A stretch of 64,000 bases of DNA from Herbaspirillum sp. RV1423 (GTDB lineage Bacteria > Pseudomonadota > Gammaproteobacteria > Burkholderiales > Burkholderiaceae_D): the NCBI RefSeq assembly GCF_000577615.1, contig NZ_CBXX010000009.1, positions 62,001 to 126,000 of the forward strand. The letters run 5' to 3'. The number at the start of each line of letters is the position of its first letter. The stretch's first letter is position 1. The notes below the pieces were generated by a model. That model was given only the letters and a program-made list of their open reading frames with translations. It made no database searches and was not told the origin of the DNA. The translations under genes were made by a program, and so were the position numbers. This document shows positions 55,801 to 64,000 of the stretch, one piece after another.

Positions 55801-56108
55801 TCGGGATCGACGCCGAGACGGAAGTTGACGGTGATGGTCAGGTTGCCGTCGCTATTGGCCTGCGATTGCATGTACAGCATGTTTTCCACGCCGTTGATCT
55901 GCTCTTCCAGCGGCGAGGCCACGGTTTCGGCGATGACTTTCGGGTTGGCGCCGGGATACTGCGCGCGCACCACCACCGACGGCGGCACCACTTCCGGGTA
56001 TTCGGAAATGGGAAGCTGGAACATGGCCAACACCCCGGCCAGCAGCAGCAGTATCGACAGCACGCCCGCAAAAATCGGGCGGTCGATAAAGAATTTTGAA
56101 ATATTCAT
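52897..56108 (-). pseudogene. RND multidrug efflux transporter (MexF/CeoB/BpeF-like), split by a one-base frameshift
   Basis: Two overlapping frames together make a complete HAE-1 RND pump of ~1070 residues. The first (56108 to 55506) starts MNISKFFIDRPIFAGVLSIL and reads correctly to VGLFGSGN. The second resumes MRVWLDPNKVAQRGLTASDV at 55551 and runs to 52897. In MexF the joint reads GNYSLRVW; here AAC T-CGCC ATG shows that one base is missing between about 55553 and 55559. All later motifs are intact, including the TM4 acidic residues (GIVVDDAIVVVENVER). Either a genuine mutation that inactivates the pump or a sequencing error; the rest of the gene shows no decay, so any mutation is recent. 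Confidence 0.9.
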
Positions 56109-56184
56109 GGGAATTCCCCGTTAATAATCTTTTGAAGCGATCTTTTGATGCGATCTTTTAAAGCCGCGCTTTCAGGACTTGCCG

Positions 56185-57390
56185 TCAAACCTTGCTCTTG
56201 TCGGACTTGGCCGGTGCGGTAGTGTCGGCAACCTTGATCATCGGCACCACGGTCGGCGCCACGGTGTCGCCCGGACGGATGCGTTGCAGGCCGTTGACGA
56301 CGATGCGCTCGCCGCTCTTGAGGCCGCTTTCGACTACGCGCAAGCCGTCCTGATTGGCGCCGACGCGGATCTGACGGTAGGTGGCATGGTTGTCCTTGTC
56401 GAGCACCAGCACGAAGCGTTTGTCCTGGTCGGTGCCGATGGCTTTTTCATCGATCAGCAGGGCCTCGCGCGGCGCGCCGCCGCCGAGGCGGATGCGGGCG
56501 TACAGGCCCGGGACCAACTGGCCGTCGGCGTTGTCGAACACGGCGCGCACGCGGATGGTGCCGGACGAGGTGTCGAGGCGGTTGTCGACCGAGCCGACCT
56601 TGCCTTCGCGCGAGTAAGCGTCTTCATTGGCCAGGCCGAGGTAGACCGGCACTTGCGCGCCTTTTGCACGGGCGGGATTGACGTACTTGAGGAAGCTTTG
56701 CTCATCGACGTCGAACGCGGCGTACATCTTCGACACCGACACCAGCGTGGTCAGCGGCGGCGTGCTGGAGCCGACCGAGACGATGTTGCCGATGGTGACT
56801 TCGGCGCGCGAGATGCGGCCAGCGACCGGCGCCACGATCTGGGTGTATTCCAGATTCAGCTTGGCCGAACGCAGCGCGGCTTGGGCCGCCTGGACGTTGG
56901 CGGCGGCTTCGCGCGCGGCGTTTTGCTTCTCTTCATAGTCGCGGCGGGCGATCGCGTTGTCGCCCAGCAGGCGCTGGCCGCGCGCGACGTCCGATGCGGT
57001 GTAGGCGGCGCGGGCTTCGGCGCCGGCCAGTTGCGCTTGCGCGCGGGCGACTTCGGCGGCGTAAGGACGCGGGTCGATGGTAAACAGCACCTCGCCTTTC
57101 TTGACCAGCGCGCCGTCCTTGAAGTGCACGGCGGTCAGGGTGCCGGATACCAGCGGACGGATTTCGACGCGGTCGACGGCTTCCAGGCGACCGGAATATT
57201 GCTGCCAGTCGGTGATCTGTTTGCTGATGACTTCGGCGACGTCGACGCCGGCGGCTTGCGGCGCCTGTTGCGCGTTGGCGGTGGAGTCGACGCCGATGGC
57301 CGAGAGGGTGCCGGCGACGGCGATGGCGATGACGGCAAGGGCTGCCGCGGTGACGATGTAGCGATTGCGCAAGGTGAAGTTGCTGGACAT
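56185..57390 (-). CDS. RND efflux periplasmic adaptor (MexE/CeoA/BpeE-like)
   Basis: 401 residues from ATG 57390, with GAGG 7 bp upstream (ATG 57402 is another option). N-terminal membrane anchor, unlike MexE no lipobox Cys. Lipoyl halves PLVSGTLTAVHFKDGALVKKGEVLFTIDPRPY and IVAPVAGRISRAEVTIGNIV, helical hairpin (AEVARAQAQLAGAEARAAYTASDVARGQRLL), then beta-barrel and membrane-proximal domains (VVESGLKSGERIVVNGLQRIRPGDTV). Bridges the RND pump and the outer-membrane channel. It precedes the frameshifted pump gene by 76 bp. Confidence 0.9.
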   Translation of the reverse strand: MSSNFTLRNRYIVTAAALAVIAIAVAGTLSAIGVDSTANAQQAPQAAGVDVAEVISKQITDWQQYSGRLEAVDRVEIRPLVSGTLTAVHFKDGALVKKGEVLFTIDPRPYAAEVARAQAQLAGAEARAAYTASDVARGQRLLGDNAIARRDYEEKQNAAREAAANVQAAQAALRSAKLNLEYTQIVAPVAGRISRAEVTIGNIVSVGSSTPPLTTLVSVSKMYAAFDVDEQSFLKYVNPARAKGAQVPVYLGLANEDAYSREGKVGSVDNRLDTSSGTIRVRAVFDNADGQLVPGLYARIRLGGGAPREALLIDEKAIGTDQDKRFVLVLDKDNHATYRQIRVGANQDGLRVVESGLKSGERIVVNGLQRIRPGDTVAPTVVPMIKVADTTAPAKSDKSKV

Positions 57391-57401
57391 GATGGACCTC
57401 A

Positions 57402-58424
57402 TTAGGAAGGTTGGAAGGCAAGATTGGTAGGGGCTGAACCGGTCGCACTGAAGCGGCGGCGCAGGAATTCGACGATTTCTTTGAGCAGCGGAATATGTGT
57501 GCGCAGCGCGCCGTGCGTGAGCCCGGCAAAGCGCGCCACCTGGGTATGCACGCCGGCGCGGATCAGTGCGGCAGCGTATTTTTCCGCTTCGGTGTGCAGC
57601 ACGTCGCATTCGGCGGTGGCGATGAAGGCCGGCGGCAATCCCGCCAGGCGGCTGGCTTCCAGCGGCGCGGCGTAGGGATGCAGGCGTTGCATGGTCTGCG
57701 GCAGGTACTGACGATAGCGCAGGGCGCAGGCTTCGGCGGTCATGTCCGACTTCAGGCGCTTGGCGTCGCCCAGCAGCGTCATGCTGGGATCGAGCATGGG
57801 GCTGATCAGCACTTGCGCGGCGAACGGCGCGGCGCAGCGGTCGCGCGTGATCATGGTCAGGCTGGCCGCCAGGTTGCCGCCTGCGTCGTCGCCCGCGACC
57901 GCGATGCGACGCGGATCGATGTGCAGCATGCCGGCGTTCTTGACGGCCCAGCAGGCGGCGGCGTAGGCGTCTTCCGGCGCGGCCGGGAACGGCTTGGCCG
58001 GAGCCAGCGCATAGGCCACCGACAACACCACGGCGCGGCTGTGGCGCGCAATGTATTGCGCTTGCAGGTCGGCGTCGTCGAGTCCGCCCGAGACGAAACC
58101 GCCACCGTGGAAGTACAGCACCAGCGACTGCAAGTCGCCGGTTTTCACGCGTCCCTGCGGTTCATACAGGCGCACCGGGATAGCGCCGATCGGACCGGGG
58201 ACGGTGAAGTTGGTGACGGTTGAAGCTTGTTCGACTTCCATGATGTGGTCGCGGCCGTTAAAGCCGGATTCGCTAAGTTGAAGCGGATTGTGCGGCACAG
58301 CATGGGGGCGGATAAAGCCATCAAATTCAACAACACTGTTCGCCGGTTCCGAACAATCGGCGTAAAATACCCGAATTAGTTTTGCCGAAAAACGCTGCCA
58401 GCCACGGCTGACGCGGTTTTTCAT
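57402..58424 (-). CDS. llpE: Alpha/beta hydrolase of the HGGG family, LlpE-like
   Basis: About 340 residues. Hormone-sensitive-lipase-type signature YFHGGGFVSGG, nucleophile region VAGDDAGGNLAASL, and C-terminal His in GLTHGAL; catalytic Asp probably in ECDVLHTEAE. The nucleophile position reads GDDAGG rather than GDSAGG, so the usual Ser is Asp: it may not be an active serine esterase. Position matches llpE, the lipase-like first gene of the ceo/bpeEF efflux operons. ATG 58424 has no clear ribosome site; ATG 58241 is an alternative start. Confidence 0.78.
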   Translation of the reverse strand: MKNRVSRGWQRFSAKLIRVFYADCSEPANSVVEFDGFIRPHAVPHNPLQLSESGFNGRDHIMEVEQASTVTNFTVPGPIGAIPVRLYEPQGRVKTGDLQSLVLYFHGGGFVSGGLDDADLQAQYIARHSRAVVLSVAYALAPAKPFPAAPEDAYAAACWAVKNAGMLHIDPRRIAVAGDDAGGNLAASLTMITRDRCAAPFAAQVLISPMLDPSMTLLGDAKRLKSDMTAEACALRYRQYLPQTMQRLHPYAAPLEASRLAGLPPAFIATAECDVLHTEAEKYAAALIRAGVHTQVARFAGLTHGALRTHIPLLKEIVEFLRRRFSATGSAPTNLAFQPS

Positions 58425-58577
58425 TAGTTTCGAGAACTTGTGCCAAAGCCGGGAAAAGCCGTTCGATGGCAACAAAAGATAGCAATTTGGCAGCAAAAAA
58501 CCACTTGTTGCAAAACAATCGGTGGCAGGTTTTGAGGCAAATTCGGCCACAGAATCGCTGTCGCCAGGGAGAATGAA

Positions 58578-59597
58578 ATGGATCGTTTCCAAGCAATGCA
58601 GGTTTTTACGGCGGTGGTCGACGCCAACAGTTTCACGCGCGCCGCCGATAACCTGAATTTGCCGCGCACCACGGTGACCACCATCGTCCAGGGACTGGAA
58701 AGCCTGCTGCAGGTGCGCCTGCTCAACCGCACCACGCGCCGCATCAGCCTGACGCCGGACGGCGCGGCTTACTATGAGCGTTGCGTGCGCATCCTGGCCG
58801 AGGTCGATGAGACCGAGGCATCGTTCCGCAATGTCACGCGCGGCCCGCAAGGGCGTTTGCGCATCGACGTGCCGGCATCGATCGGGCGCCTGCTGCTGTT
58901 GCCCAATCTGTGCGATTTCTATAGCAAGTACCCGGATATCGAACTGGTCATGGGCATGAGCGACCGTCCGGTCGACATGGTGCAGGAGGCGGTCGATTGC
59001 GTGATCCGCGTCGGCGACCTGCAGGATTCGAGCATGGTGGCGCGCCGCATCGGCACTTTCCAGGCGGTCACCTGCGGTTCGCCGATCTACTTCGAACGGC
59101 ATGGCATGCCGTATGTCATCGACGATCTGCAGAATCACCAGTCGGTGCATTACTTCTCCAGCCGCACCGGCCGCACCATCGACTGGGACTTCATGGTCGA
59201 CGGTGCGCCGGTCGAGGTGAAGATGGCCGGCAAGCTGTCGGTCAACGATGGCGACGCCTACGTGGCGTCCGCCTTGCAGGGCTTCGGCCTGGTGCAGGCG
59301 CCGCTGTACATGATCCAGCCTTATATCGAGGATGGCCGCCTGGTGGAAATCCTGTCGCAATGGAAGCCGGTGCCGATGCCGATTTCGGTAGTCTACCTGC
59401 ACAACCGCCATCTTTCGCCCAAGGTGCGCGCCTTCGTTGACTGGGTTGCCGAACTGTTCGCCACTTGCCCGTTGCAAAAGGGCTGCCAGGGCGGCATCGG
59501 CGCCGAAGCCAAGGAATGCCATTTCGCCACCAAGCCGGAAAGCAACACCATCCGCGCCGTCATCGAACAGCACAACATCGCCGAAAGCGTGTTCTAA
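58578..59597 (+). CDS. LysR-family regulator divergent from the efflux operon (CeoR/BpeT position)
   Basis: 339 residues. HTH MDRFQAMQVFTAVVDANSFTRAADNLNLPRTTVTTIVQGLESLLQVRLLNRTTRRISLTPDG; LysR substrate domain with RIDVPASIGRLLLLPNLCDFY and DCVIRVGDLQDSSMVARRIG. A C-terminal extension of ~50 residues with Cys (CPLQKGCQGG, KECHF) exceeds the usual ~300. Divergent from llpE, as ceoR/bpeT are, so it probably activates the pump genes. GGGAGAATGAA precedes ATG 58578. Its own terminator is at 59621. Confidence 0.87.
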   Translation: MDRFQAMQVFTAVVDANSFTRAADNLNLPRTTVTTIVQGLESLLQVRLLNRTTRRISLTPDGAAYYERCVRILAEVDETEASFRNVTRGPQGRLRIDVPASIGRLLLLPNLCDFYSKYPDIELVMGMSDRPVDMVQEAVDCVIRVGDLQDSSMVARRIGTFQAVTCGSPIYFERHGMPYVIDDLQNHQSVHYFSSRTGRTIDWDFMVDGAPVEVKMAGKLSVNDGDAYVASALQGFGLVQAPLYMIQPYIEDGRLVEILSQWKPVPMPISVVYLHNRHLSPKVRAFVDWVAELFATCPLQKGCQGGIGAEAKECHFATKPESNTIRAVIEQHNIAESVF

Positions 59598-59620
59598 GCC
59601 TGCTTTTGTCGTGCCATGGA

Positions 59621-59656
59621 GCGACGCGCCTGTATTCAGGCGCGTCGCTGTTTTTA
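59621..59656 (+). terminator. Rho-independent terminator of the lysR-type gene
   Basis: Perfect 12-bp stem GCGACGCGCCTG/CAGGCGCGTCGC with loop TATT (59621-59648), followed by TGTTTTTA. Lies 23 bp after the stop codon. Confidence 0.92.
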
Positions 59657-60348
59657 CGCATGCGAGGGATGCCGATCGGTACATGTGCGCTTTCGTTGTC
59701 GGATCAGAAGTGAAATCAATCGCCGCCGCTGCGATAAAAAGCGGCGGGACCTTCCGCCGGCAGAGCCGGCAGTCGTCAAGTCAATGTCTGGAAAGTTGCT
59801 GGAGAGCCGGGACTTCGATGCGAACGCTCGCAGCGGTCGCCGGCGGTTTTGTGATGCACTGTCTTTGATGGTCGATGATGCTGCCCGACAGACAGTCTGA
59901 AACTCGGATGAGATTATGCGCGCAGTGCAGCAATTTTCGTTTGCTGAAAGCTGTCGATTATTTGCCTGATTCTCCAATGTATCGGTGAATCGGGCAGTTT
60001 TGCCGATAGTCTGGCCGAAACGCGGCTCGCGTTGCCTGGCTTGTTCAGTGGTCGAATTCGCTCAAGCAATCTGATTGCAGGAACGCGAGCGGGCAACTTG
60101 AACAGCTTCGCGAAACAGGCTGGAAAAGGCCTTTTGGCGAATGTCCAAAACGGATGTTGGAATGCAAGGCCGGATCGCACAGTTTTGGTTTCAAGGAACA
60201 AGGGCAACGGAAATCCGGTTCAAGCACACGGCTTGGATACCTAATTCTCCTGATTATTTGCCTATTTCTCCAGGTGTCTGCGATGGAGATTCAGGCAAGT
60301 CGGGAATCTGGAGTAAGCTGGACATCTCCTCCCTCATCCCGAACCGCC
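59657..60348. other. 692-bp spacer with a 21-bp near-direct repeat
   Basis: I see no gene I would support here; short frames have no ribosome site or family signature. Base composition is less GC-rich than its neighbours. A near-direct repeat GATTATTTGCCTGATTCTCCA (59956-59976) and the copy at 60252-60272 agree at 19 of 21 positions, upstream of the AraC-type gene. The first copy is also part of a hairpin, GCCTGATTC/GAATCGGGC. Could be operator sites or a decayed element. Confidence 0.5.
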
Positions 60349-61356
60349 ATGGATCTGAACGACATTCCCGCCGACCTCGACTATGCCTGCGCGCCGGCAG
60401 CGCCGGGGCCGTCCGTCGCGGTGCTGCATGCCGACGCCGATGCCGACGCCAGATTGCAGGCAGCGCAGCGCGAGCTGGTCACGCTGATATCGCGCTTGAC
60501 GGAGGGGACGGAAGGCTCGCTGGAAACAGCGATCGACGGCGTCGCCATCCACCGCATCGTCAATCCCCAGGGCCCCAAGCATGCCGTGCAAAAGCCGGCG
60601 TTCGCGGTGATCGCCCAGGGTTCCAAGCGTCTGTATGTCGGCGACGACATCTACGATTACGACCCCATGCATTATCTGGTGTCGTCGGTGGACCTGCCGA
60701 TGGTGGGCAAGGTGACGACCAGCAGCCCGGCAGAGCCTTATCTGGGCTTGCGCATGGACCTCGACACCAAGGAGATCGGCGCGCTGATCGGCGATGAAAA
60801 CCTGCCGCAGGGGATCCCTTCCGACGCCTCGCGCGGCCTGTTCGTCAACCGGCTCAACACCACCTTGCTGGATGCGGTGCTGCGCTTGTTGCGCCTGCTG
60901 GAAACGCCGCGCGACATTCCCATCATGGCGCCCATGATCAAGCGCGAAATCCTGTACCGCCTGCTGATGAACGGCCAGGGCGCCTTGCTGCGCCAGACCG
61001 TGCTGCAGGACAGCCAGATGAACCGCATCGCCAAGGCCATCCGCCTGATGAAGGAAAGCTTCACGCTGCCGCTGCGCGTGGACGACATCGCGCGCGACGT
61101 GCACATGAGCGTGTCGTCGCTGCATCATCATTTCAAGGTGGTGACGGCGATGAGCCCGTTGCAATACCAGAAGAACCTGCGGCTGCAGGAAGCGCGCCGC
61201 CTGATCCTGGCCGACGACGTCAGCGTGGCGATCGCGGCGCAGACGGTAGGATATGAAAGTTCTTCGCAGTTCAGCCGCGAATACAGCCGCATGTTCGGCG
61301 CGCCGCCGCTGCGCGACAAGCGCCGCTGGCTGGAGGAAGAAGCGCCGCTGCTTTGA
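60349..61356 (+). CDS. AraC-family transcriptional regulator (AraC_N type)
   Basis: 335 residues from ATG 60349. An acidic N-terminal tail of ~35 residues, AraC_N domain ~50-210 (IHRIVNPQGPKHAVQKPAFAVIAQGSKRLYVGDDIYDYDPMHYLV), and C-terminal double HTH (LRVDDIARDVHMSVSSLHHHFK; VAIAAQTVGYESSSQFSREYSRMFG). Same subfamily as the protein encoded at 12541. It lies 94 bp upstream of, and in the same direction as, an aldo/keto reductase gene, so it probably controls that enzyme. Confidence 0.87.
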   Translation: MDLNDIPADLDYACAPAAPGPSVAVLHADADADARLQAAQRELVTLISRLTEGTEGSLETAIDGVAIHRIVNPQGPKHAVQKPAFAVIAQGSKRLYVGDDIYDYDPMHYLVSSVDLPMVGKVTTSSPAEPYLGLRMDLDTKEIGALIGDENLPQGIPSDASRGLFVNRLNTTLLDAVLRLLRLLETPRDIPIMAPMIKREILYRLLMNGQGALLRQTVLQDSQMNRIAKAIRLMKESFTLPLRVDDIARDVHMSVSSLHHHFKVVTAMSPLQYQKNLRLQEARRLILADDVSVAIAAQTVGYESSSQFSREYSRMFGAPPLRDKRRWLEEEAPLL

Positions 61357-61450
61357 CCTGTCGACGCATTTGCCGGCCTTCGGCGGGATTTGCCGCAAGG
61401 CGCTAGAATCGTCGACTTCGATCTCACCTCACCCAGAACGGAGACTCATC

Positions 61451-62458
61451 ATGCAATATCGACGCCTCGGCAAAAGCAACCTGAAAGTCTCGGCCCTGTG
61501 CCTGGGCACCATGATGTTCGGCGACCAGACCGCGATCGACGAAGCGCGCAGCATCGTGGCGTCGGCGCGCGAGCATGGCGTCAATTTCATCGACACCGCC
61601 GATGTCTATACGAAAGGAAAATCGGAAGAAATGGTCGGCAAGCTGTTGCAAGGCCAGCGCCATGACTGGGTGCTGGCGAGCAAGCTGGGCAACGTCATGA
61701 GCGATGCGCCGAACCGTTCGCATTATTCGCGCCGCTGGATCGTCAGCGAAACCGAAAGCATCCTGCGCCGCCTGGACACCGATTATCTGGACGTGCTGTA
61801 CATGCATCGCGACTTCCACGAAGAGAATCTGGAAGAAGCCGTGCAATCCCTGGGCGACCTGATCCGCGCCGGCAAGATCCGTGGTTTCGGCGTGTCCAAT
61901 TTCCGCGGCTGGCGCATCGCCGAGATCGTGCGCCTGTGCGAAAAGAACAACGTGCCGTTGCCGCTGGTATGCCAGCCGTATTACAACCTGCTCAACCGCA
62001 TGCCGGAAGTGGAAATTCTGCCGGCCTGCGCCAATTACGGCCTGGGCGTCGTGCCTTACAGCCCAATTGCGCGCGGTGTGCTGACCGGCAAGTACAAGCC
62101 CGGCCAGAAGCCGGATGAAAACACGCGTGCAGGGCGTGGCGACAAGCGCATCCTGGAAACCGAGTTCCGAGAAGAATCATTGGCCATCGCCGCGCGTCTG
62201 CAGGAACATTGTGCCGCGCGCGGCATCAAGCCGGGTCATTTCGCGACGGCGTGGGTGCTGGCCAACTCGGCGGTCAGCAGTGTGATTGCTGGGCCGCGCA
62301 CGCTGGCGCAAATGGAAGATTATTATGACGCCGTCGACCTGAAAATTTCGGCGGAAGAAGAAGCGCTGGTCGATAGCCTGGTGACGCCGGGTCATGCCTC
62401 GACGCCAGGTTACAACGATCCCGGCTATCCGTTTTTCGGTCGCGTTACGCAGAAGTAA
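61451..62458 (+). CDS. Aldo/keto reductase
   Basis: 335 residues. (beta/alpha)8 AKR: start MQYRRLGKSNLKVSALCLGTMMFG, catalytic tetrad Asp/Tyr in FIDTADVYTKGKSEE, Lys in VLASKLG, His in VLYMHRD. The NADPH-binding end contains VVPYSPIARGVLTGKY and VIAGPRTLAQMEDYYDA. YghZ/Tas-like in form; aldehyde or ketone substrate unknown. The downstream gene is convergent, 27 bp away. Confidence 0.9.
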   Translation: MQYRRLGKSNLKVSALCLGTMMFGDQTAIDEARSIVASAREHGVNFIDTADVYTKGKSEEMVGKLLQGQRHDWVLASKLGNVMSDAPNRSHYSRRWIVSETESILRRLDTDYLDVLYMHRDFHEENLEEAVQSLGDLIRAGKIRGFGVSNFRGWRIAEIVRLCEKNNVPLPLVCQPYYNLLNRMPEVEILPACANYGLGVVPYSPIARGVLTGKYKPGQKPDENTRAGRGDKRILETEFREESLAIAARLQEHCAARGIKPGHFATAWVLANSAVSSVIAGPRTLAQMEDYYDAVDLKISAEEEALVDSLVTPGHASTPGYNDPGYPFFGRVTQK

Positions 62459-62485
62459 ACAGGCGTGGCTTTGCACGTCAGGAAA

Positions 62486-63154
62486 TCAGGAAGAGGGAGT
62501 CGGCGTAGCGGCTTTTTTCGGAAGCGGCAGCAGTTCTTCCTGCTGCGCCTCTTCGGCGCGGCGTTCTTCGTGCCAGCATAAATTGAGCATCATGAAATGG
62601 CTTTGCAGGCTGACGTCGCGCATGAGCGTACAAGCCGGCGCGGGCAGCGATTTGCGGCTGATGGCGAGCTGGATCACGGCCTGACCGGGAGGCAACTCGC
62701 GCGCTGTCAGGTCACGCGCGACGGTGCGGCCGGTTTCGTCGACAGTGGCGCCGCCGTGCGTATCCTCCGACGCCACGTCGACGCTGACGCTTTTGACCAC
62801 CCGCGCGGTGCAGCCGTTGTCGACGTGCATGTTGTCGATGGCGACTTCGGTCTGTTCCGATCTCTTGAGGCGCTTGCCGTCCTGTGTGAGATAAGTGACG
62901 CGTTCGCTGGTCTCGGGGAATTCCCGGACCGGCAAGTGGCGTAGCGCTGCTTCGTGTGCGCAGGCTCGGTAGGCTTGTTCCGCCGCACGCAGCGCGTCGC
63001 CGTCGGCCAGCCTGTCCCATGAAGCATGGGATGGCGTCGCGGCTGCGGGCGCAAGGTTGTCGATCAGATTCTTGTCTGTACAACTGCTCAGCAGCATGGC
63101 GACGGACAGCATGGCTGCCGCAGCCGGTAATGCATGTTTCCTTGATGGCGTCAT
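62486..63154 (-). CDS. Lipoprotein of unknown function
   Basis: 222 residues from ATG 63154, preceded by AGGGGAAAC. Signal peptide with lipobox-like LLSSC (Cys after AMLLSS). The mature part has no domain I recognise; it holds five more Cys (RACAHE, NGCTAR, PACTLM, LNLCWH) that could form disulfides, and an Ala/Glu/Pro-rich tail ending TPTPSS. Likely an inner- or outer-membrane-anchored periplasmic protein. Convergent with the aldo/keto reductase gene. Confidence 0.75.
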   Translation of the reverse strand: MTPSRKHALPAAAAMLSVAMLLSSCTDKNLIDNLAPAAATPSHASWDRLADGDALRAAEQAYRACAHEAALRHLPVREFPETSERVTYLTQDGKRLKRSEQTEVAIDNMHVDNGCTARVVKSVSVDVASEDTHGGATVDETGRTVARDLTARELPPGQAVIQLAISRKSLPAPACTLMRDVSLQSHFMMLNLCWHEERRAEEAQQEELLPLPKKAATPTPSS

Positions 63155-63434
63155 GATGTTTCCCCTTCGTTCCCTTGCAATGACGAGGCGCGAACTCAAG
63201 ACGAGCTAGCCAGTCATCGATGTACGGGTAGCGATTATGCGAGTTACAGCATGAGGCTGAAATAGGATAATTCTCAAAAACCTGTTTTTCGTCCGAAAAA
63301 TAAAATAATTACCATGACGCGTTGCGTGGCTTACGATTTATATATCGAATAAAAATGAATTCCGGGTTTTCTCTTGCAATGTGGCGGAGGGAGCGGCTGC
63401 CATCCCGGCGGGACAGCAGCACGACGACGGCGCG

Positions 63435-64000
63435 TCAGCCGCGCAGGATATCGAGCCGGCGACTGGTTTCCGCACGCAGCAACTGGACATCGGTGCCCGG
63501 TGTGAGCATGTCGACGCCGTAGGCTTTCATGCGTTCTGCCATGTCTACCGAGCCGCAAAAAATGCCGACATATTTGCCGTGTGCATGCGATGTCGCGATG
63601 AGATGTTTGATCGCCTGATCCAGCTTGTCGTGGCTCCATGCATCGGGCGCCAGGCCAAGTTCGATGGCGAGGTCGCTGGGGCCGATGAAGATGCCGTCGA
63701 GGTCGGGCACGCCGAGGATGTCTTCGACAGCGTCCAGGCCTTGCCGGGTTTCGATCATCGCCAGCGTGAGCACGGTGCGGTTGGCATGTTCGAAATAGTC
63801 CTTGCCTCCATACAGTACGCCGCGCGCCGGACCGTAGCTGCGGCCGCCGCGCGGCGAGTAATGGCAGGCGCGCACGAAGCGTTCGGCGTCTTCCCTGGTG
63901 TTGATCAGCGGGCAGATCACGCCGTAGGCGCCGGCGTCGAGCAGCTTGTTGATTTCGCCGAGGCTGTTTTCGGAACAGCGCACCAGCGGCACGGCCTTGG
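63435..64000 (-). CDS. HpcH/HpaI-type aldolase, N-terminus outside the window
   Basis: At least 188 residues, open to the right edge (residues before KAVPLVRCSENSLG lie outside). Family motifs: GAYGVICPLINTREDAERFV, RGGRSYGPARGV, Glu in MIETRQGLDAVEDIL and Asp in FIGPSDLAIELGL (metal ligands), and GVDMLTPGTDVQLLRAE. These enzymes are class II pyruvate aldolases such as 2,4-dihydroxyhept-2-enedioate aldolase (HpcH) or 2-keto-3-deoxyrhamnonate aldolase. Substrate not resolvable. The 63155-63434 spacer is AT-rich with no gene. Confidence 0.88.
   Translation of the reverse strand, partial: KAVPLVRCSENSLGEINKLLDAGAYGVICPLINTREDAERFVRACHYSPRGGRSYGPARGVLYGGKDYFEHANRTVLTLAMIETRQGLDAVEDILGVPDLDGIFIGPSDLAIELGLAPDAWSHDKLDQAIKHLIATSHAHGKYVGIFCGSVDMAERMKAYGVDMLTPGTDVQLLRAETSRRLDILRG

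Noticed and set aside
52897-56108. Two separate RND genes
   Set aside because: The two frames are the N- and C-terminal parts of one pump; the break falls inside a conserved MexF-type block and is explained by one missing base.
59654-59977. 107-codon minus-strand frame in the spacer after the lysR-type gene
   Set aside because: No ribosome site, signal peptide or recognisable motif; overlaps the terminator end.

Overview
The window looks like chromosome of a GC-rich betaproteobacterium of the Oxalobacteraceae type (Herbaspirillum or a close relative). This is inferred from gene content, codon bias and protein style, not from a marker gene. Coding density is high. I see no rRNA, tRNA, CRISPR array, insertion sequence or prophage gene. 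Five copies of one intergenic palindromic repeat (5856-5961, 5991-6094, 25061-25140, 32470-32578, 50512-50592) punctuate the spaces between genes.

Left part, 1-12517: an amide-utilisation locus. A response regulator (cut by the window edge) and an unusual sensor kinase fused to an NCS1 permease face a long divergent operon. That operon encodes an FmdD/UrtA-like binding protein, two UrtB/UrtC-like permeases, two UrtD/UrtE-like ATPases, aliphatic amidase AmiE, formamidase FmdA and zinc-ribbon protein FmdB. Two copies of the palindrome TACGT-N6-ACGTA lie between the regulators and the operon and are likely operators. Next come a divergent AraC regulator/SDR pair, a small lipoprotein and a FecA-like TonB receptor (12541-17185).

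17616-24871 is a catabolic cluster for an unidentified acid: crotonase, a PotD/A-like ABC importer whose two permeases are fused into one chain, an acyl-CoA ligase and an IclR regulator. 25332-27920 encodes a soluble protein with two Cache-like sensor halves and a C-terminal CheW domain. 28167-31046 is mipA with an OmpR-type two-component system, followed by a YegD-like Hsp70.

32626-45127 groups a CHASE2 adenylate cyclase, a two-partner secretion pair (TpsB/TpsA), a FecR-domain protein, a metallo-beta-lactamase-fold class II cyclic-nucleotide phosphodiesterase and a GAF/HD-GYP protein. This looks like a second-messenger and surface-adhesin neighbourhood. Two intergenic spacers in it share a 15/16-bp motif.

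45213-50436 holds a LysR regulator, an MHS-type MFS transporter, an aspartoacylase-like hydrolase and a SulP transporter. 50625-51128 is a DUF1993 protein. 51292-59597 matches the CeoR-LlpE-CeoAB-OpcM / BpeT-LlpE-BpeEF-OprC efflux locus, but the RND pump gene carries a one-base frameshift near 55553-55559. The right end holds an AraC regulator with an aldo/keto reductase, a lipoprotein and the C-terminal part of an HpcH/HpaI aldolase that runs off the window.
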